DNA of 36,193 bases from CAZAMT01 sp964486145 (GTDB taxonomy: Bacteria; Bacteroidota; Bacteroidia; Bacteroidales; JAAAOM01). Of this stretch, positions 15,836-24,752 are shown piece after piece. The stretch spans positions 1 to 36,193 of the forward strand of contig CAZAMT010000009.1 in NCBI GenBank assembly GCA_964486145.1. Reading direction: 5' to 3'. The notes beneath the pieces were generated by a model that saw only the letters and a program-made list of their open reading frames with translations, made no database searches and was not told the origin of the DNA. The translations under genes were made by a program, and so were the position numbers. The first letter of the stretch is position 1; each line of letters begins with the position of its first letter.

Positions 15836-18121
15836 TTAAAACGGATAGCCAATAGCAATGTTTAAAACAAGGTCGTTAAAACTTATGTCATTGAACACCC
15901 ACCGTTCATCCAATGGTTTATAGGGTTCTCTCAAAGGAACGCCAATATCGAGACGAAATACAAGGAAATTCGCATCAACGCGTAAGCCAAAACCAGTTCC
16001 CATGGCCAGTTCCCGGAAAAAATCGTTCAATGCAAACTGCCCGCCCGGTTTATCCTCATCATCGTTCAGCAACCAGATATTTCCAACATCGTAAAAGAAT
16101 GCACCTTTTAAAAACCTGTATATTTTAAATCTGTATTCAAGGTTGGCTTCAAATTTCAGGTCACCGCTTTGTTCAAATGAATACACATTTGTTGCATCCG
16201 GTTCATAAGTTCCCGGCCCTATGGATCTGCTCCTGAAAGCTCTGATACTGCTGGTTCCTCCAATAAAAAACTGACGATTATACGGCAGGGTTTGACTATT
16301 ACCGTATGGTATCCCTATTCCTAAAATCCATCTGTTCGCAATACTCGAATTACGCATGTGGTAGTACAACCGGAGGTCTGTTTGTGCTTTTGCAAACTGC
16401 GAATACGGTGTCCCGAAAAAGTCATTCTTTTCATCATCATGTACCACCCTGTTAAATAAACTGATGCTATTACCGGCAATCTCGGTATTTACATGAAAGT
16501 AACTGCTAAAGTTACCCGGGGTCGTTTGTCCGACATTACGCTGGTAGGAATACATAAGACTTAGGATAAATTGCTCGCGAAAACTTTGTTCCAGTAATGG
16601 CCTGTCCGTAAGAAGTGAATCAAATATAGCTGTTCTTTCTGTGATGTTAATGTAATTCAGATTGAACGGATAAACACTGTGTTTTTTGTTTATCGTTTCC
16701 TGCCAGATGTACCCCCATGACAACCGCGCCGAATTCATTCGGAAATAGTTGATTCTTCGGGTAAGTGAAATATCGGTGTTAAAGGATGATTTAGGAATGT
16801 ATCTTTTAGCCAATAACTGATTTGCATCAATAAAAGGTACGATAAACCGGGGTATTGTAAGATCAGTTTCAACGCCAAATTTATATGAATTAAGTCCGCC
16901 GGTTGTATTGCTGAACTGGGTTTCAAATCCGGCATTTGCCCGCACCTCAAAAGACTCGGCTCCATTAAGAAGGTTTCTGTCACGATAACTCGCATTCAGG
17001 TTAGGCCCGGTATAATCGTTTGATTTGGTAACCGCCTGTAATTCAACCTGAATAGATCTTGGAACCTGTCGGGTTAAATTTACCGAGGTTTTCAAAACAG
17101 AGCTGTCAACATTCTCCACTGCTGAAAATTCTGTATTTACAAAGCGGAACACTCCCAATCCCGTGAGTTTGTTTAATGTTGATTCATGATCTGAAATTTT
17201 ATAAACCTCACCAGGTTCTAATAGTACTGATTGAACAAGTGGTTCGGGTTTAATATATCGGTTTTCGTAAACAATATGATACTTTTTATAAAGCAACGTA
17301 TCCGATTGTTCGGAAACAGTACTGCCCGGTTTATGCGCAGTATTGATGTATGTATTGCTCAGTTTCCATATTTTTGTTGCCCTTTCGGGCATATTGCTGG
17401 TGTATTCAAGAAACAGATCTACCTGATGCTTGCTGGTAACAGTATCTATCTTAAATATGATATAATCAGGATTGAAATAGTAATATCCATTGTTTTTTAG
17501 TAGTCTGTTGATGCGTTTCGTTTCTTTTTCAAGGTTATCAATGCTGTACTGGTCGCCTTGCTCTAAGGAAGACTTGCTTTTATTGTTGTAAATTATCTTA
17601 TTCATGCTTAACCCCGTTGTATCCGGAAAAACAATTGTATCGATCAAAAATGCCTCATTGGTTTTTACATCAAATACCAGTGTAACCTTTTTTTTATCAA
17701 ACATTTCATTTGCTTCAACTTCATTCAGGAAGTAGCCATGATTAAATAGTAAATTTTGAAAATTTCGAAGGTTTCTGCCTGCAAATTCATTTTTATAGAT
17801 TTGGGGTGGTTCGCCCAGTCTGTATTTAACCCAGTTTTTAAACCCTTTTTCAGGAATATCTTCAGAATAAATTGAATAGAACCATTGCCTGATCCTCAAT
17901 AATCCCAGAGTCTTATTCGTTGGAGCTGGCTCCACTGCTCTTGACAATTTGTTTTTCAATGATCTTTTTTGAATAAACCCGGCATCGGACTCCATATTTA
18001 TTTCCACATCATCAAACAGCAATTCATCATCTTGAAGATACTTAGAAGGGCCGCAGGATGAAGCAAAAATGATTAGCAATACCCATACAACCCGATAACC
18101 TCTGCTCCAACTATTTTTCAT
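15836..18121 (-). CDS. tamL: TamL: lipidated TamA/BamA-family outer-membrane assembly protein
   Basis: I choose the ATG at 18121 (MKNSWSRGYRVVW), because it gives a lipoprotein signal with lipobox FASSC (Cys23). A start 123 bases upstream would bury it behind 41 residues read from inside tamB. The 761-residue protein has POTRA-type repeats over about residues 40-370 (NLRNFQNLLFNHGYFLNEVEA, INRLLKNNGYYYFNPD, LNKLTGLGVFRFVNTEF). These precede an Omp85 barrel with FIGGTSSIRAFRSRSIGPG, which carries the conserved lid-lock RxxRxxGPG-like motif, and a C-terminal NIAIGYPF. A lipidated TamA homologue next to tamB is the Bacteroidota TamL arrangement. It is thought to act with TamB in lipid transport or OM protein assembly. 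Its start overlaps the tamB stop by 11 bases (ATGAAAAATAG). Confidence 0.9.
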   Translation of the reverse strand: MKNSWSRGYRVVWVLLIIFASSCGPSKYLQDDELLFDDVEINMESDAGFIQKRSLKNKLSRAVEPAPTNKTLGLLRIRQWFYSIYSEDIPEKGFKNWVKYRLGEPPQIYKNEFAGRNLRNFQNLLFNHGYFLNEVEANEMFDKKKVTLVFDVKTNEAFLIDTIVFPDTTGLSMNKIIYNNKSKSSLEQGDQYSIDNLEKETKRINRLLKNNGYYYFNPDYIIFKIDTVTSKHQVDLFLEYTSNMPERATKIWKLSNTYINTAHKPGSTVSEQSDTLLYKKYHIVYENRYIKPEPLVQSVLLEPGEVYKISDHESTLNKLTGLGVFRFVNTEFSAVENVDSSVLKTSVNLTRQVPRSIQVELQAVTKSNDYTGPNLNASYRDRNLLNGAESFEVRANAGFETQFSNTTGGLNSYKFGVETDLTIPRFIVPFIDANQLLAKRYIPKSSFNTDISLTRRINYFRMNSARLSWGYIWQETINKKHSVYPFNLNYINITERTAIFDSLLTDRPLLEQSFREQFILSLMYSYQRNVGQTTPGNFSSYFHVNTEIAGNSISLFNRVVHDDEKNDFFGTPYSQFAKAQTDLRLYYHMRNSSIANRWILGIGIPYGNSQTLPYNRQFFIGGTSSIRAFRSRSIGPGTYEPDATNVYSFEQSGDLKFEANLEYRFKIYRFLKGAFFYDVGNIWLLNDDEDKPGGQFALNDFFRELAMGTGFGLRVDANFLVFRLDIGVPLREPYKPLDERWVFNDISFNDLVLNIAIGYPF

Positions 18122-21100
18122 CGTTTTCCTCACCAGTTTTACGGTTACTTCGATTTTTAAAAATATCTGAAAAACGATAGAAGTCTTTGCTAAACAAGAT
18201 AGATACTCCTGTTTTTGTGACTTCACCATCAATAACATCTTCAAATTCTCTTTTATTGAATCCTTTTAAACGCCAGTTGCCGGCAGGAGTTAGCTTGTAT
18301 TCAACGGAAACATCACCAATAATACTTCTTTGGCTATTAGGCACTTGCTGCTGTTCGGGTGATTCTTCCAGTGTAACGTTGCTTCCGACTTTTACAATCA
18401 ACCGTTCATCAAAAAGGGTTTTCGACACATTTAACTGAACCTGGGTATTGCTTAACAAACTATTGTCTGTTTCCTGGAGGTTATTGTAAGAATCAATATC
18501 CAGGTTAATATCAAAACCCTGGATATAGGTTTCGGCAAACCTTGTCAACTGGTCCGATATTAGGTTATTTAATCCTTTCCTGGCTGAGCTGGTTAATTGT
18601 TGGTTGAAATCACCACCCGCGAACATTTCTTCACTCATAAATCGTTTCAGCAACAGCAAGGAAAAAACCTGTTGATTCAGTCGGGACTCATCTTGATTGA
18701 TGTTTTGAACAATGGCTGCTACCTGGGTTCCCTGAAGTTCAGGAGGAGCCTCGAGTTTAAAAGAAAGATCGGGAGATAAAAGTTCTCCCGTGATGCTCAG
18801 GTTCACTGAGAAAGGTTGCTTTGTGCGAAGCATTCGATCCTCGCTGGTACCTGTTTTTGCTGTACCGGTCTGATTAATAATCAATTCAGATGGGGATGTT
18901 TCAACAGTGTATATGGCAGTCAAATCAACACGCGGATTTGCAATATCTCCACTCCAGGCAATGTAACTGCCTTGCTTAATTTCAAATTCTCTTCGCAGAA
19001 ATTCATACAATTTTAGTTCATATGTGCCCTGGTTAATTTCGTAACGGCCAACCATAGACAGTTCGCCATTGATATTCTTTTTTAAACTAAGGTTTGATTT
19101 TCCATTGAGGGTCATTTGCTCTTCAGATATGGGATCAAGCTGAATATGAATGGTGGCCTCCGGATTTAATTCCAGATTTGCCTGTAACCCGATACCGGGT
19201 AGCACGTTGGTGGTCATCGTATCCTGCTGACTTTGAAATTCATTGAATTGAACAGAAACGGTATCCTTCCGCGCAAATTCAACCAGTCCGGACCTTTCAA
19301 TGGATGCAGGTGACCGGGATTTTACTACATAGGTTAAATCAGTACCATCCAGTACTTCAACATTTACATCCAGTTGAGGAGAGGTAGCATATCCTTTGGC
19401 CTGTACATTCAGGTTTGCAACAATTTTACCATAATAAGGTGCATCACTGGAAGATGCGGTGGTATTCAGAAGTAAAAAATTGTTGGAAGTAAATGCAATA
19501 TCCAACTTTGGGTTTGTAATATTCTTAAAACCAACACTCCCCGAAAGCGAAGCCGTATTTTCATTGGCATCTCGTATCTGAAAATCATTGATTTCTATTT
19601 CCTCATCGGCAATCACGATGTTACCATTCTGAATGGTTACCAATGTATTTAAATAGGTGGGAATGACCTCTACATCTGAAAGTATTAATTCCCCATCAAT
19701 GGAAGGATCATTGATTTTTCCATCAATAACCATGTTTCCCTCAAGGTTACCGTTAAGCCTTTTCACATATGTTGATAAAAAAGGCTGTACAGTTTCCAGG
19801 TTGATGCTGGTTAAATCTGCATTCAGATTGATATTCCGGTTGGCCCCACTTTCATACGATCCTTTAACAGCCATTTGATTTCTGCCGGATAGTGACATAT
19901 CTACATTAAATGTATTTGCAACCACGTTGTTTGCCATCAAGTTAAAATCTCCAATGGCCTCCTCGAAAAAGGCCAGTTCTTTTACCTTCAAATCAGATGT
20001 AAAACCCAGTCCCGGATCAAACCAAACGGTTACACCACCCTGAAGCAGACCGTTAACCAGGGTTTTATCGGCAGTTATAATGTTGGTTATCGTTTTGGCA
20101 TTAAAAGCATTGAACGACAATGTGGTTTTTTTAATTCCATTCTCCATGTCTGACTCAACCAGTGCTTTTTGTCCGTTGTTAAAAATATGAAACTGACTGA
20201 AATTAAATCCGTTATCTGTAAATTCAATTTTGTTATTTTCAGGGACTTTCCAGGCTTGGTAATCCAGAATCAGGCTGTCAGGAACAAGTTTACCAATCAA
20301 TTTTTTCGATGTACTTTCAAGAGTTGAGTTTACATGGTACCGGATGCTATCACCTTCCATCATTTTAAACTCGTTTGAGATAAGATTATCAGCAATATGA
20401 CCATGATTGTGAAATCCCTGAATCCAGAATTTACTGGTACCCGCTTTTTTTAATCGTGTTAAATAATACAATTGGTCAGCATCGGATTCCACCGAAAGCC
20501 TGAGTGAGTCAACCTGCATGCTACCAAAAAGAATAAACGGAAAATTCACATCTGCATGTAGTTGATTTTTAGCCGAATTAAAATGCACGTCCAGCCGACC
20601 AGGTTTGAAACTTTTAAGCCCGGGAACAAGTACCCCCGTAAAAATATCAGCATTGTAAATTTCCGTTGTTAAATCAAAATAGTGATTTTCCGATTGAAAG
20701 TCAGTATTCAATGTTGAGCCAGGCATTTCAAAATACTGGTTAAAATGAGCTTTAAGTACATCCGGCAAACGGGTTACACTCATTGAACCGCGATAGTCAA
20801 GGGTTAACAACGGGGAAAAAATCTGGTAACTGCTTATTTCTTCACTGTTCACTGCTTTTACGAAAAAGGTATCAACTGTAAACCTTTGCTGATTTTTTAG
20901 AATAATCACATCTGTGATATTGATGTTTCCATTGATGTTGTCAGGGTTTGTCCCCTTCATGTCGAACTTTAATTTACCCTTGGTTAGAATATTGTTTTGT
21001 GAAAGATTGACCCGGTGAGCATACATTTTTTTAAGTTCCAGTTCGGCCAACAATGACGGTATGGTATCCGAAAAATCACCTGCAATATCCGCCTTAAAAT

Positions 21101-23141
21101 CTAAGTTTTCATCTTGTATTGTGAGTGCAGCATCCAGCCTGTCCTGTCTGTAAATTCCTTTTAAGTTAATATCATTATAAACATAATTTCTGTAACCGAA
21201 ATCAGGAATTTGAATCTCTCCTGATGCCTGGAGTGGTTTGTCTTTCGATAATACCGTTTCGACTTTCCCATTGATGGTTACGTATTGATATGCAGTGTCA
21301 TTTAAAAAATACCCCAGGTTTAACTGCGGGATATTCACTTTACCTTGAATTTTTTGTTCATTAAGTACAGTATCACGGTTGTATTCACCATTCAGCCGGA
21401 TAACTGCCTCACTATCTGCAATAAATTCAATCTCTGCAGAAGCAGAGGTAACATTGCCCTCAACCTTACCTTGTCCGCCTATAAACGTTGGTAAACGAAA
21501 ATTTCTATCATTCGTAGATGTTGTAACAAATTTTTCGTAATCATCACTTACGGTTGTGATGGTGTCTATAAACAATTGAATCCCTGCAGTTTCCAAATGA
21601 TGTACTCCATTTATCTGACCATGTATTTTCAGAGAGGTATTGATTCCTGTATTCACTGCCAGATTTTTAATATCAACCTTTGGCAATTGACCTGAAATAT
21701 CCGCGGAAAAATTAAATTTGTTAAACGGAATGCTATCCTGTAATCCGGTTATTTCATCACTCATGAAATAAAATATGTCATCAGTATGAACACTGGACGG
21801 ATCAAATGTGATTTGAAGATTTACCCGATCGGTTAAATTGAATAAATCATTTTTTGATGGAAATGTAGCTTTAACTTTTGGGATGATCTTGCTGCTTGAT
21901 GTTTCCACCAAAAAATTAGATGCTTCCAGTTGATTCTCGTTTAATACAAATTCGCCCCGAACTTCTTTAAGAAAAAACTTTTCTCCTTCATTTCCTGAGA
22001 GGGTTTTAATTTTTCCTTTTATTTCGTCTGGTGAATAAACAACATCATCAAGTGAAGCCTGATTGAGCTGAATACGAAGATGTTTAGAGTCAAATTTGTT
22101 TTTTGCTTCAGGATAATTGTAGTCTGAGAGTTTTACCAGATTCTCATCCATGTAAATACTTCCACCTCTTACACTCCAGTTGTTTTTCTTTTGTTCCATA
22201 TCCGAAGTCTTCGTGGTATCTGTAAATGCAGATGCATGTTGAACATTTGAAAAACGTGATTGAAGAATCCTTATGTTTTCAAATCCAACCTTTTGCTCAT
22301 CGAGATTAAAGGTAACAGATGTTAATTCCCAATCTCCCGCTAAAACATTCATTTCCATTCCTTTAGCGGTATCCTTCATGGTGTAGGCTACATTTTCCAT
22401 TCGTAAGGATTTCTCAAGATTGACTGTTATATTTTTTGATTGTACCTGCTTTTTTTTTGGTTTAACACTACCGGATGAAATAATTTCAAGTTGGGTTTGA
22501 CTATCCATAAAATGAAGATCTCGTATATCAAAATTTAGATTTTTGTAATCCAACGTGTTAATCTCGGTCTGGAAATTTCCGATTTCCGTGCGCAAAAATA
22601 ACTGGTTTAACGAATCAAGATAGTTAAAATGAATATCCTGCAAATCAACCGTTCCGAATGATATTTGCAATCCGCTATTTTTCTTTTTTACCTTTTTGTT
22701 TTTTTGTGAATTTGATAGCTGACTGATAAAGTATGATATATTTAATACTGAATCGTTTGGTGCTCTCCAGATATTTCCCCGAATACCTGTTAATTTCACA
22801 GCATTTAGACTCACCTCGTTTTGTAAAAGCTTTAACATATCAATGTTAACCTTTGCCCGCTGCAGGTTCAGAAGTGTGTCTCCCGGTACTTTATCTTCAA
22901 TGAAAAGGCCTTTAATCACAACAATATTTGGAAGGGTTACCCGTATCTTTTCAAGATCCACTTTGTTTTCAACTTTCTTGTCAATTTGGTTTATCACAAT
23001 GCCTGCAACTTTATTTTGAACAGCGGGTATCAATAATATTGCATCAACAACAACAAGGATAACAGTTAGAATAATGATTATCCAAATCAACAACCGGTTG
23101 ATAAATTTAAGAATGGTTTTATATCCTTTTTTTCTTCCCAT
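18111..23141 (-). CDS. tamB: TamB (DUF490 domain) translocation and assembly module protein
   Basis: This 1676-residue periplasm-spanning protein starts with a basic N-terminus and a long inner-membrane anchor (LLIWIIIILTVILVVVDAIL, residues about 16-35). It continues as AsmA/TamB-type beta-helical repeats, many with the pattern hydrophobic-x-G-x-hydrophobic (KIHGQINGV, INGNINITDVIIL, LNGNLEGNMVIDGKI, IDGELILSDVEV). The C-terminal DUF490 domain covers roughly the last 450 residues, with LNGKSNLSLKKNINGELSMVGRY-type strands, NPRVDLTAIYTVE and LTRFAETYIQGFDINLDID. Such proteins form a hydrophobic groove bridging the two membranes. Length is within the large Bacteroidota range. The gene overlaps tamL at its 3' end and is separated from the upstream cluster by a strong hairpin terminator. 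Confidence 0.93.
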   Translation of the reverse strand: MGRKKGYKTILKFINRLLIWIIIILTVILVVVDAILLIPAVQNKVAGIVINQIDKKVENKVDLEKIRVTLPNIVVIKGLFIEDKVPGDTLLNLQRAKVNIDMLKLLQNEVSLNAVKLTGIRGNIWRAPNDSVLNISYFISQLSNSQKNKKVKKKNSGLQISFGTVDLQDIHFNYLDSLNQLFLRTEIGNFQTEINTLDYKNLNFDIRDLHFMDSQTQLEIISSGSVKPKKKQVQSKNITVNLEKSLRMENVAYTMKDTAKGMEMNVLAGDWELTSVTFNLDEQKVGFENIRILQSRFSNVQHASAFTDTTKTSDMEQKKNNWSVRGGSIYMDENLVKLSDYNYPEAKNKFDSKHLRIQLNQASLDDVVYSPDEIKGKIKTLSGNEGEKFFLKEVRGEFVLNENQLEASNFLVETSSSKIIPKVKATFPSKNDLFNLTDRVNLQITFDPSSVHTDDIFYFMSDEITGLQDSIPFNKFNFSADISGQLPKVDIKNLAVNTGINTSLKIHGQINGVHHLETAGIQLFIDTITTVSDDYEKFVTTSTNDRNFRLPTFIGGQGKVEGNVTSASAEIEFIADSEAVIRLNGEYNRDTVLNEQKIQGKVNIPQLNLGYFLNDTAYQYVTINGKVETVLSKDKPLQASGEIQIPDFGYRNYVYNDINLKGIYRQDRLDAALTIQDENLDFKADIAGDFSDTIPSLLAELELKKMYAHRVNLSQNNILTKGKLKFDMKGTNPDNINGNINITDVIILKNQQRFTVDTFFVKAVNSEEISSYQIFSPLLTLDYRGSMSVTRLPDVLKAHFNQYFEMPGSTLNTDFQSENHYFDLTTEIYNADIFTGVLVPGLKSFKPGRLDVHFNSAKNQLHADVNFPFILFGSMQVDSLRLSVESDADQLYYLTRLKKAGTSKFWIQGFHNHGHIADNLISNEFKMMEGDSIRYHVNSTLESTSKKLIGKLVPDSLILDYQAWKVPENNKIEFTDNGFNFSQFHIFNNGQKALVESDMENGIKKTTLSFNAFNAKTITNIITADKTLVNGLLQGGVTVWFDPGLGFTSDLKVKELAFFEEAIGDFNLMANNVVANTFNVDMSLSGRNQMAVKGSYESGANRNINLNADLTSINLETVQPFLSTYVKRLNGNLEGNMVIDGKINDPSIDGELILSDVEVIPTYLNTLVTIQNGNIVIADEEIEINDFQIRDANENTASLSGSVGFKNITNPKLDIAFTSNNFLLLNTTASSSDAPYYGKIVANLNVQAKGYATSPQLDVNVEVLDGTDLTYVVKSRSPASIERSGLVEFARKDTVSVQFNEFQSQQDTMTTNVLPGIGLQANLELNPEATIHIQLDPISEEQMTLNGKSNLSLKKNINGELSMVGRYEINQGTYELKLYEFLRREFEIKQGSYIAWSGDIANPRVDLTAIYTVETSPSELIINQTGTAKTGTSEDRMLRTKQPFSVNLSITGELLSPDLSFKLEAPPELQGTQVAAIVQNINQDESRLNQQVFSLLLLKRFMSEEMFAGGDFNQQLTSSARKGLNNLISDQLTRFAETYIQGFDINLDIDSYNNLQETDNSLLSNTQVQLNVSKTLFDERLIVKVGSNVTLEESPEQQQVPNSQRSIIGDVSVEYKLTPAGNWRLKGFNKREFEDVIDGEVTKTGVSILFSKDFYRFSDIFKNRSNRKTGEENDEK

Positions 23142-23167
23142 CGTCTTTTTACCCTTCCCTTCATAAC

Positions 23168-23203
23168 AAAACTACCAGTAATTTAATGGAAAATTACTGG
23201 TAG
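23168..23203 (-). terminator. Strong intrinsic terminator between the holin-like cluster and tamB
   Basis: Arms CTACCAGTAATTT and AAATTACTGGTAG (23172-23184 and 23191-23203) form a perfect 13-bp stem with a six-base loop. On the minus strand the stem is followed by TTTT. It lies 25 bases past the stop of the 74-residue protein gene and 27 bases before the tamB start, insulating the two units. Confidence 0.75.
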
Positions 23204-23227
23204 CCAAGCCATGAAAAAGTCAGTTGT

Positions 23228-23452
23228 TTATTTTTTCTTCAACAACTTAACAATTGAAGATACAAGTATCTTCTGACCGAACTGGTAAACAGTTTCCCGG
23301 ATTGTCATTCCGATGTTGTATCTTACCGCATTAACATCTGCCGAGAGTTTTTGTTCTTGAATGACCGCCTGGTAACGTAGTCTTTCTCTTACCAGTTTTA
23401 ATTCATTCAGGGTTCTGATTTTTCCTAAATTATTTCTCATCTCGTGAATCAT
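23228..23452 (-). CDS. Small hypothetical protein of the YtxH/holin-like cluster
   Basis: The 74-residue protein is basic and mostly helical. It has a coiled-coil-like first half (LNELKLVRERLRYQAVIQEQKL) and an amphipathic C-terminal helix ending KLLKKK, suggesting peripheral membrane association. I recognise no named family. Its start overlaps the 3' end of the preceding DUF1469 membrane protein gene (23 bases from Met1, 11 bases if Met5 at 23440 is used), so translation is probably coupled. It is the last gene before the strong hairpin at 23172-23203. Small helical proteins of this kind often accompany YtxH and DUF1469 genes in Bacteroidota. Confidence 0.7.
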   Translation of the reverse strand: MIHEMRNNLGKIRTLNELKLVRERLRYQAVIQEQKLSADVNAVRYNIGMTIRETVYQFGQKILVSSIVKLLKKK

Positions 23453-23810
23453 TTAAGTATTCTTCTTCTAAAAATATATCTGTTGCTTTTTTAACAACTT
23501 GATTTTCAATAATGGGTTTTCTTAAAATGATAAATACAACAAACAATATCAGGTAAAAGCCGGCTGAAATTAAAAATCCGGTTGAAAGGCTACCAAACGT
23601 TTCACCATACCAAAAGCTAAATGCAAACGTTATCAAAACGAGTAGTATACCGGCCAGTAGGCTTGCAACGATTGTGCTTAAAAACATACTACCGGTCCTC
23701 GAAACCTTTTCAACGAGGTCTAATTTAAAAAGCAACCGCTGTGTTTTGCCATATGCTTTTGTGGTATTATAAATTTCGTTGAACGAATCGGTAAACTGAC
23801 CTTTTTTCAT
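23430..23810 (-). CDS. DUF1469 / phage holin-like (Phage_holin_3_6) membrane protein
   Basis: The 126-residue protein has two strong transmembrane segments, about residues 38-64 (MFLSTIVASLLAGILLVLITFAF, cited by pattern) and 76-95 (LSTGFLISAGFYLILFVVFI). They are separated by a short loop and flanked by charged helices. This is the architecture of the DUF1469/Phage_holin_3_6 family, a bacterial inner-membrane protein family whose name does not imply a phage origin. No lysis or phage genes are nearby. It overlaps the downstream 74-residue gene. Together with the YtxH gene upstream it forms a typical membrane-stress-type cluster. Confidence 0.8.
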   Translation of the reverse strand: MKKGQFTDSFNEIYNTTKAYGKTQRLLFKLDLVEKVSRTGSMFLSTIVASLLAGILLVLITFAFSFWYGETFGSLSTGFLISAGFYLILFVVFIILRKPIIENQVVKKATDIFLEEEYLNDSRDEK

Positions 23811-23986
23811 TAGAATAAACTTTTAGTGAACGTTTTTTATGTTCAATTTTTTGTACTAAACCGTCGGAATGCCTGTGCTCACAAATGATTTGGTTCTATC
23901 TGTTATAATTCGTTCGCGTGTTTATACGATGTTAGAGCATTCATTTTTTTTAGAAATCCATCATTTGCAAAAACAATAAACAAATA

Positions 23987-24058
23987 CCGGGCATGAACAA
24001 TTGCGATGTAGAATCTAAATTAAATTCCTTCGTATCAAACACCGATGCTCATTCCCGG
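23987..24058. repeat. Inverted repeat CCGGGCATGA / TCATTCCCGG downstream of the YtxH gene
   Basis: Ten-base arms at 23987-23996 and 24049-24058 pair at nine positions across a 52-base loop. The distal arm ends 10 bases from the YtxH stop codon. It may be part of a terminator or attenuator in the 259-base YtxH-to-DUF1469 gap; no T-run follows. Confidence 0.4.
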
Positions 24059-24068
24059 CCAACAATTT

Positions 24069-24365
24069 TTAGCTTGCTGCTGTTTTAGCTTTTGATTTGA
24101 TTTTCTCTGAATTATCCTTTACGTCTTTCTCAATTTTGGTGTATTTGTCTTTTACATCATCAACCATTTGAGTGACATAATTTTTCAAATCATCGATATT
24201 TTCATTAACACTTTCCATCACGTTCGACGAAATATCATCCGCCTGGCGGGCAATACGTTTTCGTGTTTTTGTACCTTTATCAGGTGCGAAAAGTATTCCT
24301 ACCGCAGCTCCGGCTGCTGCACCAACTAAAAATCCTAAAATTGCTTTTCCGGTTGAATCTCCCAT
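24069..24365 (-). CDS. YtxH domain-containing protein
   Basis: The 98-residue protein has the YtxH signature. A Gly/Ala-rich hydrophobic N-terminus (AILGFLVGAAAGAAVGILFA, residues about 8-27) is followed by PDKGTKTRKRIARQADDI. A long lysine-rich amphipathic helix then runs to the end (about 40-98). Members are small membrane-associated proteins, often induced by general stress, with unclear molecular roles. It is codirectional with the DUF1469 and 74-residue genes but separated from them by 259 bases containing an inverted repeat, so it may be a separate transcript. Its N-terminal glycine zipper suggests a membrane-inserted helix that could self-associate. Confidence 0.9.
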   Translation of the reverse strand: MGDSTGKAILGFLVGAAAGAAVGILFAPDKGTKTRKRIARQADDISSNVMESVNENIDDLKNYVTQMVDDVKDKYTKIEKDVKDNSEKIKSKAKTAAS

Positions 24366-24478
24366 AGTTTTAAATTTTAAATTAAAAAATATAATTAATA
24401 CTTACTATCCTTATAATATAATAAAATATTGTTAAAAAACAAATAAATTTCTAACAATTATTCTCTTTCTCTGAAATA

Positions 24479-24564
24479 TAAATGTTGTGCCAAATATTAT
24501 GCCAACAAACATTCTTACAACCAACGCTATCTGAAATAAGACAGTAAATGTTGTAGAATATTAT
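24479..24564. repeat. Imperfect direct repeat TAAATGTTGT-N-AATATTAT
   Basis: TAAATGTTGT at 24479-24488 plus AATATTAT at 24493-24500 recurs as 24545-24554 plus 24557-24564, with inner spacers of four and two bases. The copies are 66 bases apart, upstream of both divergent genes. They may be paired regulator sites, or chance in AT-rich DNA. Confidence 0.35.
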
Positions 24565-24718
24565 CCACGCTCCTCTGTATCATTCCATAAGCTCAATTAG
24601 TCAGCGTTTTATTATTTAAACAGGTTCATTCCGGTTTTGTTTTTGCAATGCAACATCTTAATTGAAAAAATACAGATAACTTTTTATATGTTTCCCGGTT
24701 GAATCAATAACGAAGTAT

Positions 24719-24726
24719 TACTTTTG
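24719..24726 (+). promoter_or_regulatory. Candidate -7 element for the AI-2E permease gene
   Basis: TACTTTTG matches TAnnTTTG and lies 26 bases before the ATG. A TTG at 24699-24701 is the nearest -33-like match, 17 bases upstream. Confidence 0.5.
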
Positions 24727-24752
24727 CATAACTGCATAACAAAAACAAGAAC

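Larger units (their letters stand above)
24366..24752. other. Intergenic region, 387 bases, divergent promoters
   Basis: This spacer separates the divergent YtxH and AI-2E permease genes. No coding frame is convincing. It holds an imperfect direct repeat (24479-24564) and a good -7 box for the permease at 24719-24726. Confidence 0.6.

Noticed and set aside
23430..23810. Possible prophage remnant because of the phage-holin family resemblance
   Set aside because: No endolysin, tail, integrase or other phage gene is nearby. The DUF1469/holin_3_6 family is common in bacterial chromosomes beside YtxH genes.
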